Origin: Heterocephalus glaber
Taxonomy: Eukaryota > Chordata > Mammalia > Rodentia > Bathyergidae
Length of the DNA: 64,000 nt
Direction of reading: 5' to 3'
NCBI RefSeq assembly: GCF_000247695.1
Contig: NW_004624801.1
Location: 3,659,206 to 3,723,205, forward strand
Position numbers and translations under genes: made by a program. Positions within the stretch are counted from its first letter, which is position 1. The number at the start of each line of letters is the position of its first letter. Shown piece by piece: positions 8,900 through 21,108 of the stretch. The notes beneath the pieces are model-generated. The model saw nothing but the letters and a program-made list of their open reading frames with translations, was not told the DNA's origin and did no database searches.

Positions 8900-11800
8900 G
8901 GGTGGGGTGGGGGTTGGAGGCCCAAGGAGCCTTCAGCTTTCTTGCCGCCCTTGCCTTCCACCCTCCAACAAGCACCCCTCTCACAAGGCCCCCAGGGAAG
9001 CCTGGAACCCCAACACTCTCCCGGACTCTAGTGCCAGGGGTGGAGGGAAGAGGGTTTGGGAAGAGTTTCCCTTTCCCAGGTCAGACTCTCCAAAGTCTGG
9101 AAAAGCTCAGGGCAAAAGGAAGGCTGGAGACTTACAGAGGGCTATGCGGTGGCCCATGCACCCCTTGTTTATTCTTTCTTCTGAGGGAGACAGGAGCAGG
9201 GAGACAAAACAAAAAGGAAAGGCCAGAGCTCAGAGGTGTCTTCCGGGGACAAAGGGGAGTAAGCAGAACTACTCCCCAGGTTAGGAGCTGAGGGCCCACG
9301 GGCTGAACCCACTTAAACTTCCCCGGGCTGGTCTAGGTGCCTGTAACCGCCCCCCGCCACTGACAATAGTAAAAATTAGGTTTTGGGACAGTGTTGGCAC
9401 AAAGACAGGCATTATTACATATTAAAACGTTTCCTTCCATTTAAAAGTTCATTTTCCCCCGATTTCTCTCTTCTCACCTCCTGGTGGTCCTGCATAGTCT
9501 TCCTCTGACCCCTGCTGCCTCCTCTTTCTGGCCCTTGAAGTTTGAGGCTGTCCCTTATTGACTTTCTGAACTCTGCCGGCCCCCCACTGCCACCCCAAGG
9601 AACCCCTTCCATTGCTGCCGAATAGACATAGCCACCAGAAATATTCCAGAGAAAAGAGCCGCGGGCATTCTGACAATGGATGAAAAGCCAGCCTTCCTTC
9701 CCTCAGCCCATTCAGCGACCTAATTCAAACAGTATTTTGTGACTTTTCTGCCTGCAGCTGAGCTCCATGGCAGGCTGAAGCCCCTCTGGCTGGCTGAAGC
9801 CCCTCTGGCTGGCTGATTCGTAAATGGAGGGGCATGGGTGGCCGGATGTAATCAGCGCTCCTCCCCTAGGTGGCCAAACCACTCCCAATGCTTAGTGATG
9901 CCCAGATGTGGCCTCGCACCGCCCCCCCCCATCCTCGGAACCCCCAGCTGAGAGTGCAGGCCCTTCCTTCCCAGCCTGTCAGAACAGTTGGTCTTCAGGG
10001 TGCTGTTTCTCAGCTTGCTCACAGAGGGGGCCTGAGAGCCAGATTCGCCAGGCTTCTCTCCTCAGCAAAGGATCGGCAGAGAGAGGGAGAGGGAGGGGGA
10101 GGGGGAGGGGTATCTTTGCTCAGAGGCAGGGAGTTCCTGTGAACACAGATGTCTGAAACCACGGTGGATTCCTCCCTGCTCCTGTCCGGTTCCCTGACTT
10201 GCAGCAGCCAAGAGTCTTAGCTGGATATGCCTGGGACCCAGACAGCATTTGTTCCTTTCCTAAGAGCAGGCCCCTTGCACACCCATGTGCAGCTCTGTCT
10301 CCAGCCATCTGGGATAGAGAGGAGAATTCAGGCTCTCTGGGCCTCAATCTTCACACACAGGAGGGGATTTTGCTTCTTAGCGTTTTGCCAGTCCAGGAGG
10401 CGACTGCACAGGGAGGCTGCCATTTCTAGAGGGACTTTTTCCTGGGAGAGTCACTTGCAGGCACCCATGACCTCATTTCTGCCACCAGCAGTGTCACTAG
10501 AAGGTAGCAAAAGGTGGAGTCACAGTGGGCGCCCCATCAGGAGGGGCCGAACAGCTTTTCCGGCCTCTGTGTGGCTTCCCTGTTGCAATCCTGCCCCTTC
10601 CTGTGTGAACCATGCATTCAGCTCTGGAGGAACACTCTGGGGATAGGGCCTGGGTCCTCTCTCTTACTGAGATCTGGTTCCTCTCCATGTCCAGGGTTGG
10701 CACCTCCCGGAAGACTCTCTTTTCTAATTGACTCTGTAAGCTCAGGGGCAGGGAAGAGAGTCAGAGGCAAGGAACACGCCTCATTTCAGAAAAGAAGGCA
10801 GACCAAGCTGGTCTGCTCTGTCTCCCCCTCCCTTTCCGAGTGGATATGAGCATAAAACGTTACAGGAAGACATCCACACACCCCCAAATAGGACCACACA
10901 AGTCACTGAGAAGGGGTTACCGCAGACTTCGTCATCCCAGTCAAGGAACAAGAAGTCAGCCCAGGGCAGAGAGCTGGGGCTGCTTACTATCACAGAAGGC
11001 CCTGATCCTCCTGACCCCTCCATCCTCTGGCATGAAACCAGCCTCTGCTCCCATTTCACCCACAAAAGCAAAGGGTAGGCGGGCCAGAGCCAGCCTTTCA
11101 ATGTGGCTACTGCGTGTTTTTTCTGTTTTCAATCTGGGATTGAACAGTAGCTAGGACAGAGTGTTCAATTACAGGATCAGGCTGCATCCTCACCAGCATG
11201 GGGTTGGCGGCAGGGACCAGCAGGGACCTGATAGGTGGCAGGCAGTGACACTGGAAGGCAGAGGTTTGGACTTCCACTCTTGCCCTCACTCCCTTAGCCC
11301 CTGTGCCCTGTCGCCCATGCTGCTCAGTGCCACCCGCAATCAAGAAGCCCACTCCAGGGACTCTTTTGCTAGAGGGGAGAAGGTGGAAAGAGCAAGAGAA
11401 AGGATTGGATACAATTCTGTCTCGAAGGAAAATGAGAGACTAGGGGAGTGTCAGGCTGGCCTGGCCTTTACACTATGGGGTTTCGGAGCAAATCCACAGA
11501 CCCACTGTGTCCTCCTCTCACTGCCACCATTCTGGCCTCTCATCCCTGGTACAAGGCTGGTGTCTGGGGGCTGTGTTCAGGCCACCACGGGTGTGACCGG
11601 GCAGAGGCCCCACAGAGGAGTGCTTTAGCAGAGCTGTCTCTACATCACCTGGGGGAAGTTCGGGAAACAACTCGCCCTGGGTATCGGCTTCTCTCATCAC
11701 TGAGACGCAACACCCAACACCCACAGCTAAAAGAAAGTGGTTCAGTTTGCTTGTAGTTTTGATCCATGGTCAGCTGACTCCAAGGCTGGAACATGATGGC

Positions 11801-13600
11801 AGAAGGACGTGGTAGGGCAAGGGTGCTTAGTTCCTGGCAGCTGAAAGGCAGAGCAGGGGAACAGCGCCAGAGAGGAACCACTGAGGGACCAGGAACTGTG
11901 TATACAGCACCCAGGACCGCTCCTCCGTGACCCATCCAGGAGCGCGTGTGACAAGTCTGCTAGGTGTTTTTTTTTTAATCAGGTGGAGTTGACATATCAG
12001 GGTTTACCAGAAATCCAGACTTGTGGTGAATCATTAATAGTGTTCTTTTCTCATTTTGTTCTCTTCTGAAGATGGAGAAAGGAAAGGAGTAGAATGGATA
12101 GAAAAGGCACAGTTTATCTCCACTGGAGAGAGAGAGGCCCTGGATCCCTATCTTGACACTGGCTGCCATCATGAAGAACACAGACAGGTGGCTTTGGAAA
12201 CACAGTTGCTGCTCACAGTTTTGCAGACCAGAAAGTTCAAGGCCAAGGTGCTGGCCAGTTTGGTTGTTGCTGAGGGCTCTCTGCTGGGTTTGAAGAGGTG
12301 GGGGCAGAAAGAGCTCTGGTCTCTTCCTCCTCTTACAAAGACCCATCTTGACAGCTCCCTCATGGCCTCATCTGAACCTAATCACCCCCTAAAGGCCAAG
12401 AGCTTCACTTTATGGATTTTGTGCGATTCTCACCTGCCCTACAATTACCATTAAAATTAACTTTCATTCCCTTGTGAGAATGGGCCTAGGACCAGGATGC
12501 ATGTCCGTGGCTGGACTGCAAGCCTGCACCTACCTACAGTCTGCACCTGTAGCTTCTCTTCCTGAGTGCAAACCACCACGGCTTTGGTTTCTGGCTTCCA
12601 AGCCCTGATAACCAAATCAACTGGGGTTCTGACTCCATGCTTGCTCCTGCTTGTGCCCGGCCGTTCTCCTGGGAAGGAGGAAATGAGACACAGAGACAGG
12701 AGAATATCCTCAAGCCACCAGTACTGGTGCAGAAATGCTCACTGGTGTGCAAGTGGGGAGTCAGGTGCAAGTTGCAAGTGGGAGACCATAGAGGGTAAGA
12801 GACCACAGGAGACAGCATTTTTAAACAACAAAACCGCTAAATGTATGCTAGCCTGGGACAGGAAGGGAGTGATCTAGGAAAGATGGGAATGTTCTATATG
12901 TGGGTTTAATTCATCCATTCTGAGCCACAGGCACAGACCACAGGGGACAAGGGCCCAGCAGTCTGGGGAAACACACAGTACTATTGCCAGACAGGAGAGG
13001 GTGCTAGAAACATCTCACAGAAAGAGCCAGGAAGGAGGAAGTTGTTTGGGAGAGAATGTGTACCTTGTGGTGGTCTCAGAAACAAAAGTAGGAGTCATTT
13101 TATTCACAAATGCCTTTAGTGTGTCTACCATAAAGCACATAAGCACCACAGAGAAACCTGCCTCTGGGAGGATGGGACATTGATCTTTGAATTGGACAAG
13201 GATTTAGAATCATCTAGGGCCATTCAAAATCACAGAGCGATGAACTCGATGAACTCAAACTTGGACAAGGCTTATTTAATCTGCTTAGTACAAGAGGAAA
13301 CTCGTGGGTCTGCCCTTCAGGGTCATTGGAGCCAAGTTCTCGCACCTCAGAGGGTGTGTGCCTTTGATCAGGCACTTTCCAGGCCAGCTGAACTGACCTC
13401 TATGCCGTTTTGTAGCTGCACCGCATGCAGGCCTGCCCCTGGGTTTGCTCTGGCTGATTTCTGTGCGTGCAGTGCCCTCCTTCCAGATGTCCACATGGCT
13501 CACTCTCTCACCTCTGCTGCGTCTCTGTTTAAATGGTACCTGACCGGTGAGGCCTCCCTGCCCGTCACTTTGAAAGAGGAATCCCACCAGTGGGTAGAGG
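8900..13600. other. Mostly unique upstream or intergenic DNA
   Basis: No full mobile element was recognised across this 4.7 kb. Small features are a 19 bp tandem duplication (9773-9810) and a GGGA/GAGGG purine tract (10077-10110). AT-rich, possibly conserved text lies at 9355-9470 and 12400-12475. Many open frames up to about 150 codons exist on both strands but look like chance. Confidence 0.4.
9773..9816. repeat. 19 bp direct tandem duplication
   Basis: The unit ggctgaagcccctctggct occurs twice in perfect tandem (9773-9791, 9792-9810), followed by a partial third copy (ggctga). Confidence 0.9.
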
Positions 13601-13607
13601 TTCAAAG

Positions 13608-13665
13608 TAGTCAGGGCTTGTACAGCAGTCAGTGCTTGTACAGCAGTCAGTGCTTGTACAGCAGA
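13608..13665. repeat. 18 bp minisatellite, about 3.2 copies
   Basis: The unit agtcagtgcttgtacagc repeats three times. The first copy has one visible mismatch (gtcaggg) and the later copies are identical, which suggests recent slippage. Confidence 0.9.
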
Positions 13666-13763
13666 GGTACTGAGCTATCACAGCTGCTGTCTGGGCTCTC
13701 CACCAGCACATACTGCTGAGTGTCCCCTGATGACTTCCCAGCACACACATACATTCAAGCATA

Positions 13764-13768
13764 CATGC

Positions 13769-13811
<43 letters not shown>
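13764..13811. repeat. (CA)n microsatellite
   Basis: About 20 CA units with one CG interruption near the left end. Confidence 0.95.
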
Positions 13812-13813
<2 letters not shown>

Positions 13814-13914
13814 TTCTCCTATCCCCCTTTCCTACCCATTTAGCACTTTTATACTACGTGATATACTGCACTATTGATTTAACTTTTTTTGGGGGGGTGG
13901 GGGATTTTACTCTT

Positions 13915-14092
13915 TTTTGTGTGGTACTTTGGATTGAGCCCAAGGCCTTTGAACTGAGATACATCGCCAGCCCTTTTTATGTTTTTATTTTGAGACAGGG
14001 TCTTGCTAAGTTGCCCAGGCTGGCCTTGAACTTGCAATCTTCCTGCCTCAGACTCCTGAGAGGTATGCACCACCATGCCTGGCTAGATTTTA
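13915..14092 (-). repeat. Dimeric B1-ID SINE, antisense
   Basis: Reading plus, an ID-derived half ('ggattgagcccaaggcc', 'catcgccagccc') precedes a T-rich linker, then antisense B1 ('gagacagggtcttgctaag', 'ctggccttgaacttgcaat', 'ctgcctcagactcctgag'). This fused SINE is typical of several non-murid rodents. Confidence 0.85.
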
Positions 14093-14094
14093 GT

Positions 14095-14218
14095 CTTAGT
14101 ATATGTATTGCTTGCCTCCCTTCGCTGGACTGCAAGCACCTTGAAGGCAGGGACTTTTGCCTCTTCTCTTCTGTCCTGGATACATGTTTAACACAATAAA
14201 AACAATGCATGAATATAT
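14095..14218 (+). repeat. L2 LINE 3' end, sense
   Basis: 'ggactgcaagcaccttgaag' and 'gcagggacttttgcctct', ending '...aatgcatgaat', follow the L2 terminus (gactgtaagctccttgagggcagggac). Confidence 0.65.
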
Positions 14219-14614
14219 ATGTCAGGTGTGAACAGCCTTTTGATTTCATTACTGTGGCTTTGCTTCCACTGACCTTGCAAATTAAGCTATTTACACCTCA
14301 GAAGTGTATTTTCCAATACTTAGATTTATAGCAAACACTCACTAATCCCTAAAAGTTAGCCCAGTGTTTGACTAGTATCTGTAATATATACAACCAAATG
14401 CACTAATTAAATTTCTAAGAACCAGGTTCTGTGAGCTAGACAAGTTACAAGGAAGCATGAGCTTTAATCATGAGGCTGCTTCCCATCAGCTGGACACATT
14501 CTGTGTGATGCTCTGAAGGAGGTAGGGTTCTGCAAAGGGCGCTTTATAAAACTATAGAATTTGTAAGAGTTAGTGCATATAAAATATGATGCCCTTTACA
14601 TTCTAGGATCCACA
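14219..14614. other. AT-rich unique stretch
   Basis: No recognisable element or gene. AT-rich with short runs of TA. Confidence 0.35.
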
Positions 14615-14820
14615 TCCCCCAGTGTTTGGGATAGGATGTTTTTATGAGTAAAGTTTTATTGAACTACAGCCAAGCTAATTCATTTGCATATTGGCTGTGG
14701 TTACTTTTGTGGTTATTTCACACTATGACAGCAGAGTTGAGTAGTTGTTACAGAGACTTATGACCTGCAAATGTTAAGGATTAACTATATGGCTCTTTAC
14801 CAGAAGTACTAATTTGTGCT
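14615..14820. mobile_element. hAT-type non-autonomous DNA-transposon relic
   Basis: Internal text 'agttttattgaactacagcc', 'cattggctgtgg'-like sequence, 'gcagagttgagtagttgtt' and 'gactatatggctctttacc' match the common mammalian hAT fossil carrying 'ttttattggaacacagcc' and 'ggcagagttgagtagttgc'. No coding part. Confidence 0.65.
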
Positions 14821-15585
14821 TTTGGAGGAAATTGAGGTAAGGGGTCCACTTATTCTGTAGACCTTTGGTAGAAGCATCAGCCAGTCCTTCTGTACTTGCC
14901 TGAAGATGTTGAAGGATAGCATTTCAGTGCTGTGGGGTTGCCCTGATTTCCCTTCACCTGACTGATACCTGGCTAACAACCATTCCCAGCAGGAGTCCAT
15001 ATGATCTAAAAAGTGGCGCAGAGAACAAATCTCTATTGGGCATAGGAACACCATCCTGGTTTGTTTGAACAACTTTCCTTGGATCCTGTAGACTGTAGGT
15101 CCACTCTGTGACCCTAAAAAGAAGACTTCTCTGGACTTGGTCCATTGCCGTGGCCTGCACAGCTGAAGGGTCCACGAAGTGAGGGGGGGTGGGATGGATG
15201 AAGAGAAACAAAGAGATACAAAGCTGGGGCCAGGTGGAACCTCACTTCTGATGGAGAAAAGGTCTGCCAGGCAACTGCAGTGCGTTTATTTATAGTGGTA
15301 GTGATGAGCGAAGTGCAGGGGGAGGTAAAAGGGCCTGGTCTGTAACCAGAGCCAGGAGAGTAGCTAAGGTCTGCAGATCATCATGCTTTGATGGTTTTAT
15401 GGAGAATGGATGGGGAGGAAGGCACATCATGTTCTTCATTCCATGTGGGCCCCTGCCTCATTAGCGGGAGGAGGCGAGTTAGGCCCAGCCAGAGTGATCT
15501 GCAGTGCAGTGTTCCCAGCAGTCCTTCGTTTGCTTAGACTCACACCACCTCTCCCCTTCTTCTTTGTCTTGGTTGTTCTAGGCCA

Positions 15586-15778
15586 GGGGTGGTGAGCCTA
15601 TAGCATGCACATTATATGTTTTTCTTTTAACACAGAAGATGTTAATGTATGAGTTGCTTTTTCTAAACTAAATCCTCAGTATTCAGGTTTAATCACAATG
15701 TTGGCACTTTTCAATATATAAGTGGGCTTGGGGTTGTAGTTTGGGCACTGATCTCTGATCGCCATGAACTACTCTAGG
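15586..15778. mobile_element. hAT-type non-autonomous DNA-transposon relic
   Basis: The left end 'ccaggggtggtgagcctata' and right part 'ataagtgggcttggggttgt', 'agtttgggcactgatctctg', 'cgccatgaactactctagg' are two ends of the known mammalian fossil whose ends read ccaggggtcggcgaacc and ttcgccatcactgc. Confidence 0.6.
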
Positions 15779-16735
15779 CTCACTGTCTCTTCCAATTTCC
15801 CTCTCCCCTCTGCCCTCAGACTCCTATATAAACGAGTCTCTGGCTTAGATGTGCCTTTCCTGGGTCTTCCCATGGTCAGCTCAGCCCTGCCAGCTAGTGC
15901 TCTGCTGAACACAGCAAGCACATTTACTGGAGAACATTGAGGGTGGGTTTCTCTTTCCCTTTTATTTCTACCATCTATCCCAAGTAGGACAAAAATCTCC
16001 ATGATTCCTATAAACTCAGCAAGTTGCAGGGTTTCTGGACACCTCTGTTTCCCTCACACTAATTGCCCTTAGCTGTGTCATCTAAGGCTGCTCTTGCCTT
16101 ACTGTCTTATCCCAAATCCTTATAACCACTCACCCAGGCCCATACCAGTCAGTCTTTCTCCCGTCTTTTTTTTTTCTCCCTTTTGCAGAATCCCATTCCT
16201 TGCCTCTTACTTTCAGGTCCGTAACAACCAAACTCTGAATTTTCTTAAAGATTCTACCAAAGAATAGAATCGTTTCTGCTTCCCCTTCTTAATGCAGGAG
16301 GGGCAGGCTCTTCAATACTGAAGATCCTGTCTCTCCTTCTGTTGGTTCTAAGGCCCTGCCGCCGGCCCTTTCTCTTGTAATGGCATGACCTACTCTTCCA
16401 GTACCTCATTTTTTTTTCTATGTAGTTCAAATCCCAACTTCTAGATAAGGTCAGAAAATCAGGTACACATACACACACTACATTTATTGCCTTGCTTCTC
16501 TCAAATTTCAGACTGCCATTATGTAAGGGGACTCATTGAAAGGTGGTCAGAAAAACAGCCCTGAGAAAGAGAATCCATAAGATTGTCATCTGAAAAGTCC
16601 TGCTTTCTATCAGATTAGTGCCCACTGGTGTGACAGTTTGGCTGGGTATAGGAAACCCAGATTTAAGAACACTGTAGATTCTGGAGGTTCTGTATTTCTG
16701 ACAGAACCTAGGAGACCACTTTTATTTATTTGTTT
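15779..16735. other. Unique non-coding stretch
   Basis: Pyrimidine-rich text with no recognised repeat or exon. A short T9 run lies at about 16169. Confidence 0.35.
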
Positions 16736-16739
16736 GTTT

Positions 16740-16936
16740 GTTTCATAGTACTAGAGATTGAACCCAGGGCTTTCTCACTGAGCTACATCCCCAGTCCTTT
16801 TTAAGGTTTTATTCTGGGAGAGGGTCACACAAAGTCACTGTGCTGTCCATTCTAAGCTCAAATTTGTCATCCTTCTGCCTCAGCCTCTCAGAGTGCTGGG
16901 ATTACAGGCATGTGCTATTCACTATACCTAGCTCAG
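16740..16936 (-). repeat. Dimeric B1-ID SINE, antisense
   Basis: 'gtactagagattgaacccag' and 'ctacatccccagtcc' form the ID half. 'ctgcctcagcctctcagagt' and 'gctgggattacaggcatgtg' form the B1 half. The middle is more diverged than in other copies. Confidence 0.85.
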
Positions 16937-18884
16937 TTTTATTCTTATACCTCTGCAGACAACCTATTTGTCATCTCTGAAGAGAACATCTCATCTCCTT
17001 GTTCTGAAATTTTACCAGATGTGTCTCTCTGTTGACATTATTCCTCCTCGTCCTGCTTAGTGAGTTCTTTTACTTTGGGATGTGAACCTTCATTCTTCTT
17101 GGGATGCTTCCTTCCATCAGGTTTTTGATCGTTTCCTCTCTTTCTTGCTCTCTGTCCCCACTGCTTTGGGCTCCTGGTAGCTGGATGCCACACTCATGTT
17201 GGAAATGAAGCCCTCAGGTCTCACCCAGATCCACTGACTCAAGATTTATATTTTAACAAGAGACATGGGTGAAGTGTATGTGCATTCCATTTTGAGAAAC
17301 ACAGCCTAATCCATTTTCACCTTGTCTGTCCTTGAAACCTTTAAGGCTAACCATTGAAAGGCCCATTCTTAGTCACTTGTGTCCCTGCAGCCATCCTTAC
17401 ATCTTTCCAGGCTTAGAAATCAGATGTTGCTCTTCTCCTAGGTAAGAAACTTTCTTTTCCCAAGGGATTTTCCCCTACTCTGTGCTTGATCCTCTCTGGT
17501 CCATTCAGGCTTTTTCTTTTCACTCTGTTCATAACACCTTTAAATAGAACCAGGTACTTCCCAATTTAAAAAAGCTTCACTTGACCCTTTTAGCTCTTCG
17601 GCTCTCATCTCACTTCTCAACTGGCTTTTCCGGCCAAATTTCTCAAGTTCATGCAAAACAGGCTGTGCCTCTGTTTCTTTACATAGGCCCCTTTCTGGAC
17701 CCCTGGAACTCTGAGTTCTGATTCGTTGCTCTAAAAACTCCTAGAAAGGTCTTCTCTCAGCCTTTGTCCCAGGTCTTCTCAGCAGCATTGCCTATGGCTG
17801 GTCAATATGACCTTCCAAAACATCCTATTCTTTTGACTTTCAGGCTACCTTGGTGTGGCTCCTGGAGAAGAAAGAGTGGCCTCATTTGGGTCCTGGCATA
17901 GAGGCTCAACTCAAATGTGCACTTAAGAAACTTTCCCTGAGTATTGTACTCCACACTGGTTACTGAATCCATTCAGTTCCTGCTATGGTCCCTCTCTCTT
18001 GGAGCACACACAGAGACAAGTCCAGGTGTATAGTAATCCAATTGTTGCACTGTGCTTCTCATCTCACCAGCCAGATTGAAAGCTACCAAGGGCAAGGACA
18101 AAGTCTTGGGCTTCTTCAAATGATTGCTTTGGTCATTTCTACTGCTCAAGGACAGCTGGACAAGGAGCTGCATGCAGCACTCTAGAAAATAATAACATTG
18201 TTCATTTGTGCAAAGATTCTGGCCACTGTCAAAGCTGTGTGCCTGGGAGCTACATGTGCCCAGAGGGGACATTCTTTCTGATATACTCAAAAGCTCTGTG
18301 TGGCTTTGCAGTGCCTTGGGTATAGTGAGTACCTCTTCTGTGTTCTCTCTAGTATTGATCCCAGCTTGGTGGCATTGCATCACTGTAATTGCCTTTGAGC
18401 TTGAGAAAGTCACCACTTTCCTTCCATTATCATCATGTGAAAATATTTCCAAGATGATGGGAGAATCTTGTGGGTGTGAGAGGGGAAAATTCACTCCTCA
18501 AATAAGACTGACCCCCTAGCTCCCTGCAGATGGTTTGGGGCCTTTCTGGAAAGCTGAGTGTCTGCTTGGTTCTCCAGATCTGCGACTTGGGCCCTCCTCC
18601 TCCCAGGACATGCTGTAAGCATGCAGTTGCCTAAAGGAGGGAGAACAAGAGGAGGGCTGGTAGAGGCCAGAGAGAAGGCAGGCACCTCTTCCTGACCCTT
18701 CTGAGAAGCTCGTGGGAGCTGAGGGAGATAAAGAAAGCTAAACTCTTTCCGTGTGCCTTTCTGTCCACACTCAATTCTGCCTACCCAGAGTTCCCTGTCT
18801 CAGGAGACAGCACTTTCACCCCCCCAAAGCTCTGGGCCACAGCCTAAGGGCCATCTTTGGTTTCTCCCTTGTCTCATCTCCTTA
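16937..18884. other. Long stretch without recognised features
   Basis: About 1.9 kb of CT-rich DNA. I recognise no repeat family with confidence, though 18050-18180 ('agattgaaagctaccaaggg', 'caaggacaaagtcttgg') could be a decayed L2 end. No convincing exon. Confidence 0.35.
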
Positions 18885-19145
18885 TTCTGTCCATCACCAG
18901 GTAGTGCTTCTACCTCCAAAATAGACCCAGCACCTGTACTTCCACCCTGTCTTCTGCCATGGCCTGGCACAGCCTCTAAGTCTTGCTAGGGCCTCTTGCA
19001 TAGCCTCCATACTCTGCCACCATTTCTCCAGTCCATTCTGCACAGAACAGCCAGGATGATATTTTAAAAGTAAATTGCATAATGGGATGTCCCTACTTAA
19101 AACTCTTCAATATTTGATGCAATTCTGAAATTATTATTCTGTAGG
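18885..19145. repeat. Ancient LINE-like fragment
   Basis: 'cctccatactctgccaccat', 'ccattctgcacagaacagcc', 'tattttaaaagtaaattgca' and 'cctacttaaaactcttcaat' follow a common mammalian LINE-derived pattern (cattctccacacagcagcc ... ctgcttaaaaccctccaatg). Family not assigned. Confidence 0.45.
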
Positions 19146-19639
19146 TGTATTGGTATATTTTGGTTATTTTTTTCCCCTGCTACAGAGTCTTTCTCTTGTA
19201 GAGGTCCGTACTGTAATATTGATATGTGAAATGATGTAGTATATTGGATTTTCTTCAAAATAATAACAGATGGGCAGGAAAAGGAGAGCCTGGCCATGCT
19301 GAAGCAAGGCATACAGGGTTCCATTGTGCTATTCTGATTTTGGACATGCTTAAAAATTTCTATAGTGGAAAAGTTAAAGCACAAATTATGAGGATTTTTT
19401 GTTACTCATAGAATTAAAAAACCCCATTACTCATAATTTTAAAAACCACACAAACATCCTTACAGGGCTTGCCAGTCCCTGCCTGATACTGCCCTGTCAG
19501 GGTTTCTGGCCTCACCTCTTGCTGTTCACATCCTGCTATCCTGAGTTGGTGTGTATTCAGTGAATATTTTTATTACAAATGTGTGTATCTGTAAACAATG
19601 GTCTTGTTTTATGTGTTTTTTAAAATAAAGGCGTAATGC

Positions 19640-20115
19640 ACTACACGATGTTGTACAGCTTATATTTTCCACTCAAAGTTGTCATATATATGTATGCACA
19701 GGTATTATAAATGAGCTCATCCCTTGAAACTGTTACATAGCAATCCACTCTTTGAGTACACCACAATTTATTCATTCATTCCCTTAATGAGGTACATCTG
19801 ACTTATCTTCAATTTCATCTCTAACCAAAAAAGACTGGAAAGAATGTACTGGAATGTGTGTCTCCTTACACACAACTCCTTCGCACTCATTAGACTGACT
19901 AGGATAAATGAGAGAGAACTGGCCAGTCCATAAGGCAATGGAGCCCTCATATGCCACTGCTGGTGGGAGTGCACATTGATATAATCATTTTAGGGAGCAA
20001 TTTGGCAATATCTAGTTAAGATAAAAATGCTCATCCGTGTGCCCCAGCAATTCTATCTCTATAATAAATCCTATCACCAAAGTTAAATTATACATTCCTT
20101 TCCTACTCAACAGAA
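19640..20115 (+). repeat. Old L1 LINE fragment, sense
   Basis: 19650-19800 resembles the L1 'ccacaatttattcattcattc' segment. 19950-20100 carries 'cactgctggtgggagtgcac', 'gcaatttggcaatatc' and 'ccccagcaattctatctct', the conserved L1 text near the end of ORF2 and in the 3' UTR. No intact frame. Confidence 0.7.
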
Positions 20116-20790
20116 AACATAAACTATATAATATTGCTTTATGGCTTAAAGTTTAAATGCATTTTTATATATATATCATCAAATTTGACATTCATGAGCA
20201 CAGAAGAGTGGTATTAGCCCCACATCATAAGGGAGCCAAAGCCAAATACAAGGCCACGCACCTGTCATTTGCTGCTGGGGCTCAAGTGCCAGTACTTTAT
20301 TTTCATCCTATGCATTTTCTATTACCCCACGCTGCCTCCCTGTGTTTTTATGCTATGAGGAAAACTCATAGGCGCCTGGTTCTTTGTGATAGGTGCTGCT
20401 GATGCCCCATTCATATCCCCTTTTCCAGGCCTTTACCCCTCCCTCATGCGCTGCAAGTGCTGACTTCTGACAGGTCACAGCTGCCCTTCCTTAAGGAATT
20501 GCCCATGGCCACCTGGAGCAGCCTCACTGGAAATGCCTAGAGACTTTCTGCACCCTCCTTGGCAGGGGGTGCCTTAGCCAATGGCTGATGGGTACAGGTG
20601 CACCAAGCTGGCCTTATGGCCTTCAGTAGCGACAACTCCCTGGTACCATTTATGTTCCAGAGCTTCCTGGGGCTGAGGCAGAACTTCAGCAGAATCCACA
20701 TCTTTGCCTAGTTTCTTTCCCTGCCTTATTTTGCTTTCCTCACTGCCTCTACCTTCCTCCTGAGAGCATACCTTCAAGAAATCACTTGCA
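20116..20790. other. Unique stretch between L1 fragment and ID element
   Basis: No clear element. 20410-20560 could be part of a decayed LTR, but I cannot support a name. Confidence 0.3.
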
Positions 20791-20878
20791 TGGGCTAGGG
20801 ATGTAGCTTAGTGGTAGACCACTTCCCTAGTATGTGCAAGGCTCTAGGTTCAAGCCTCAGTACTACAAAAAAAAAAAA
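20791..20878 (+). repeat. ID SINE with target-site duplication
   Basis: tRNA-like body 'gggctagggatgtagcttag' with a B box 'ggttcaagcct' and an A-tail. Flanked by a direct repeat aaatcacttgc (20779-20789 and right after the tail), the mark of L1-driven insertion. Confidence 0.9.
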
Positions 20879-20929
20879 AAAATCACTTGCGTAAGAATTC
20901 CTGTCCCCAGGCTCCACTTCTAGGACAGT

Positions 20930-21108
20930 TGTTCTCAATGTTTAGCATGCAGAGAATCACTCAGGGGACGCACACAATCAGGCCTCATCGAGAACTCCTG
21001 TTTCAGTTGGTCTAGGGAAGAACCCCGAATCTGCATCTCTAGCAAGTTCTCAGGTGAAGGAGATGCCACTGGTCCAGGGACCACACTTTGACAAACATTG
21101 TTCTAGGG
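20930..21108. mobile_element. MER5-like hAT non-autonomous element
   Basis: 'gttgttctcaatgtttagca', 'agagaatcactcagggg', 'gaatctgcatctctagcaag' and 'ccagggaccacactttgaca' follow the MER5 (hAT-Charlie) order, ending in the inverted ttctag/ctcaa ends. Confidence 0.75.

Noticed and set aside
8149..8961. Long open frame on the minus strand in the CpG island (about 270 codons)
   Set aside because: Stop-poor because of extreme GC content. Low-complexity Arg/Ala/Gly/Pro plus His-Thr repeats from the TG tract; no domain and no start context.
8658..9284. Plus-strand open frame across the GGC and TG/CG tracts
   Set aside because: Reads through simple repeats; composition explained by GC content and microsatellites.
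13608..13665. Possible CRISPR-like repeat array
   Set aside because: Repeats are contiguous with no spacers, and the window is mammalian.
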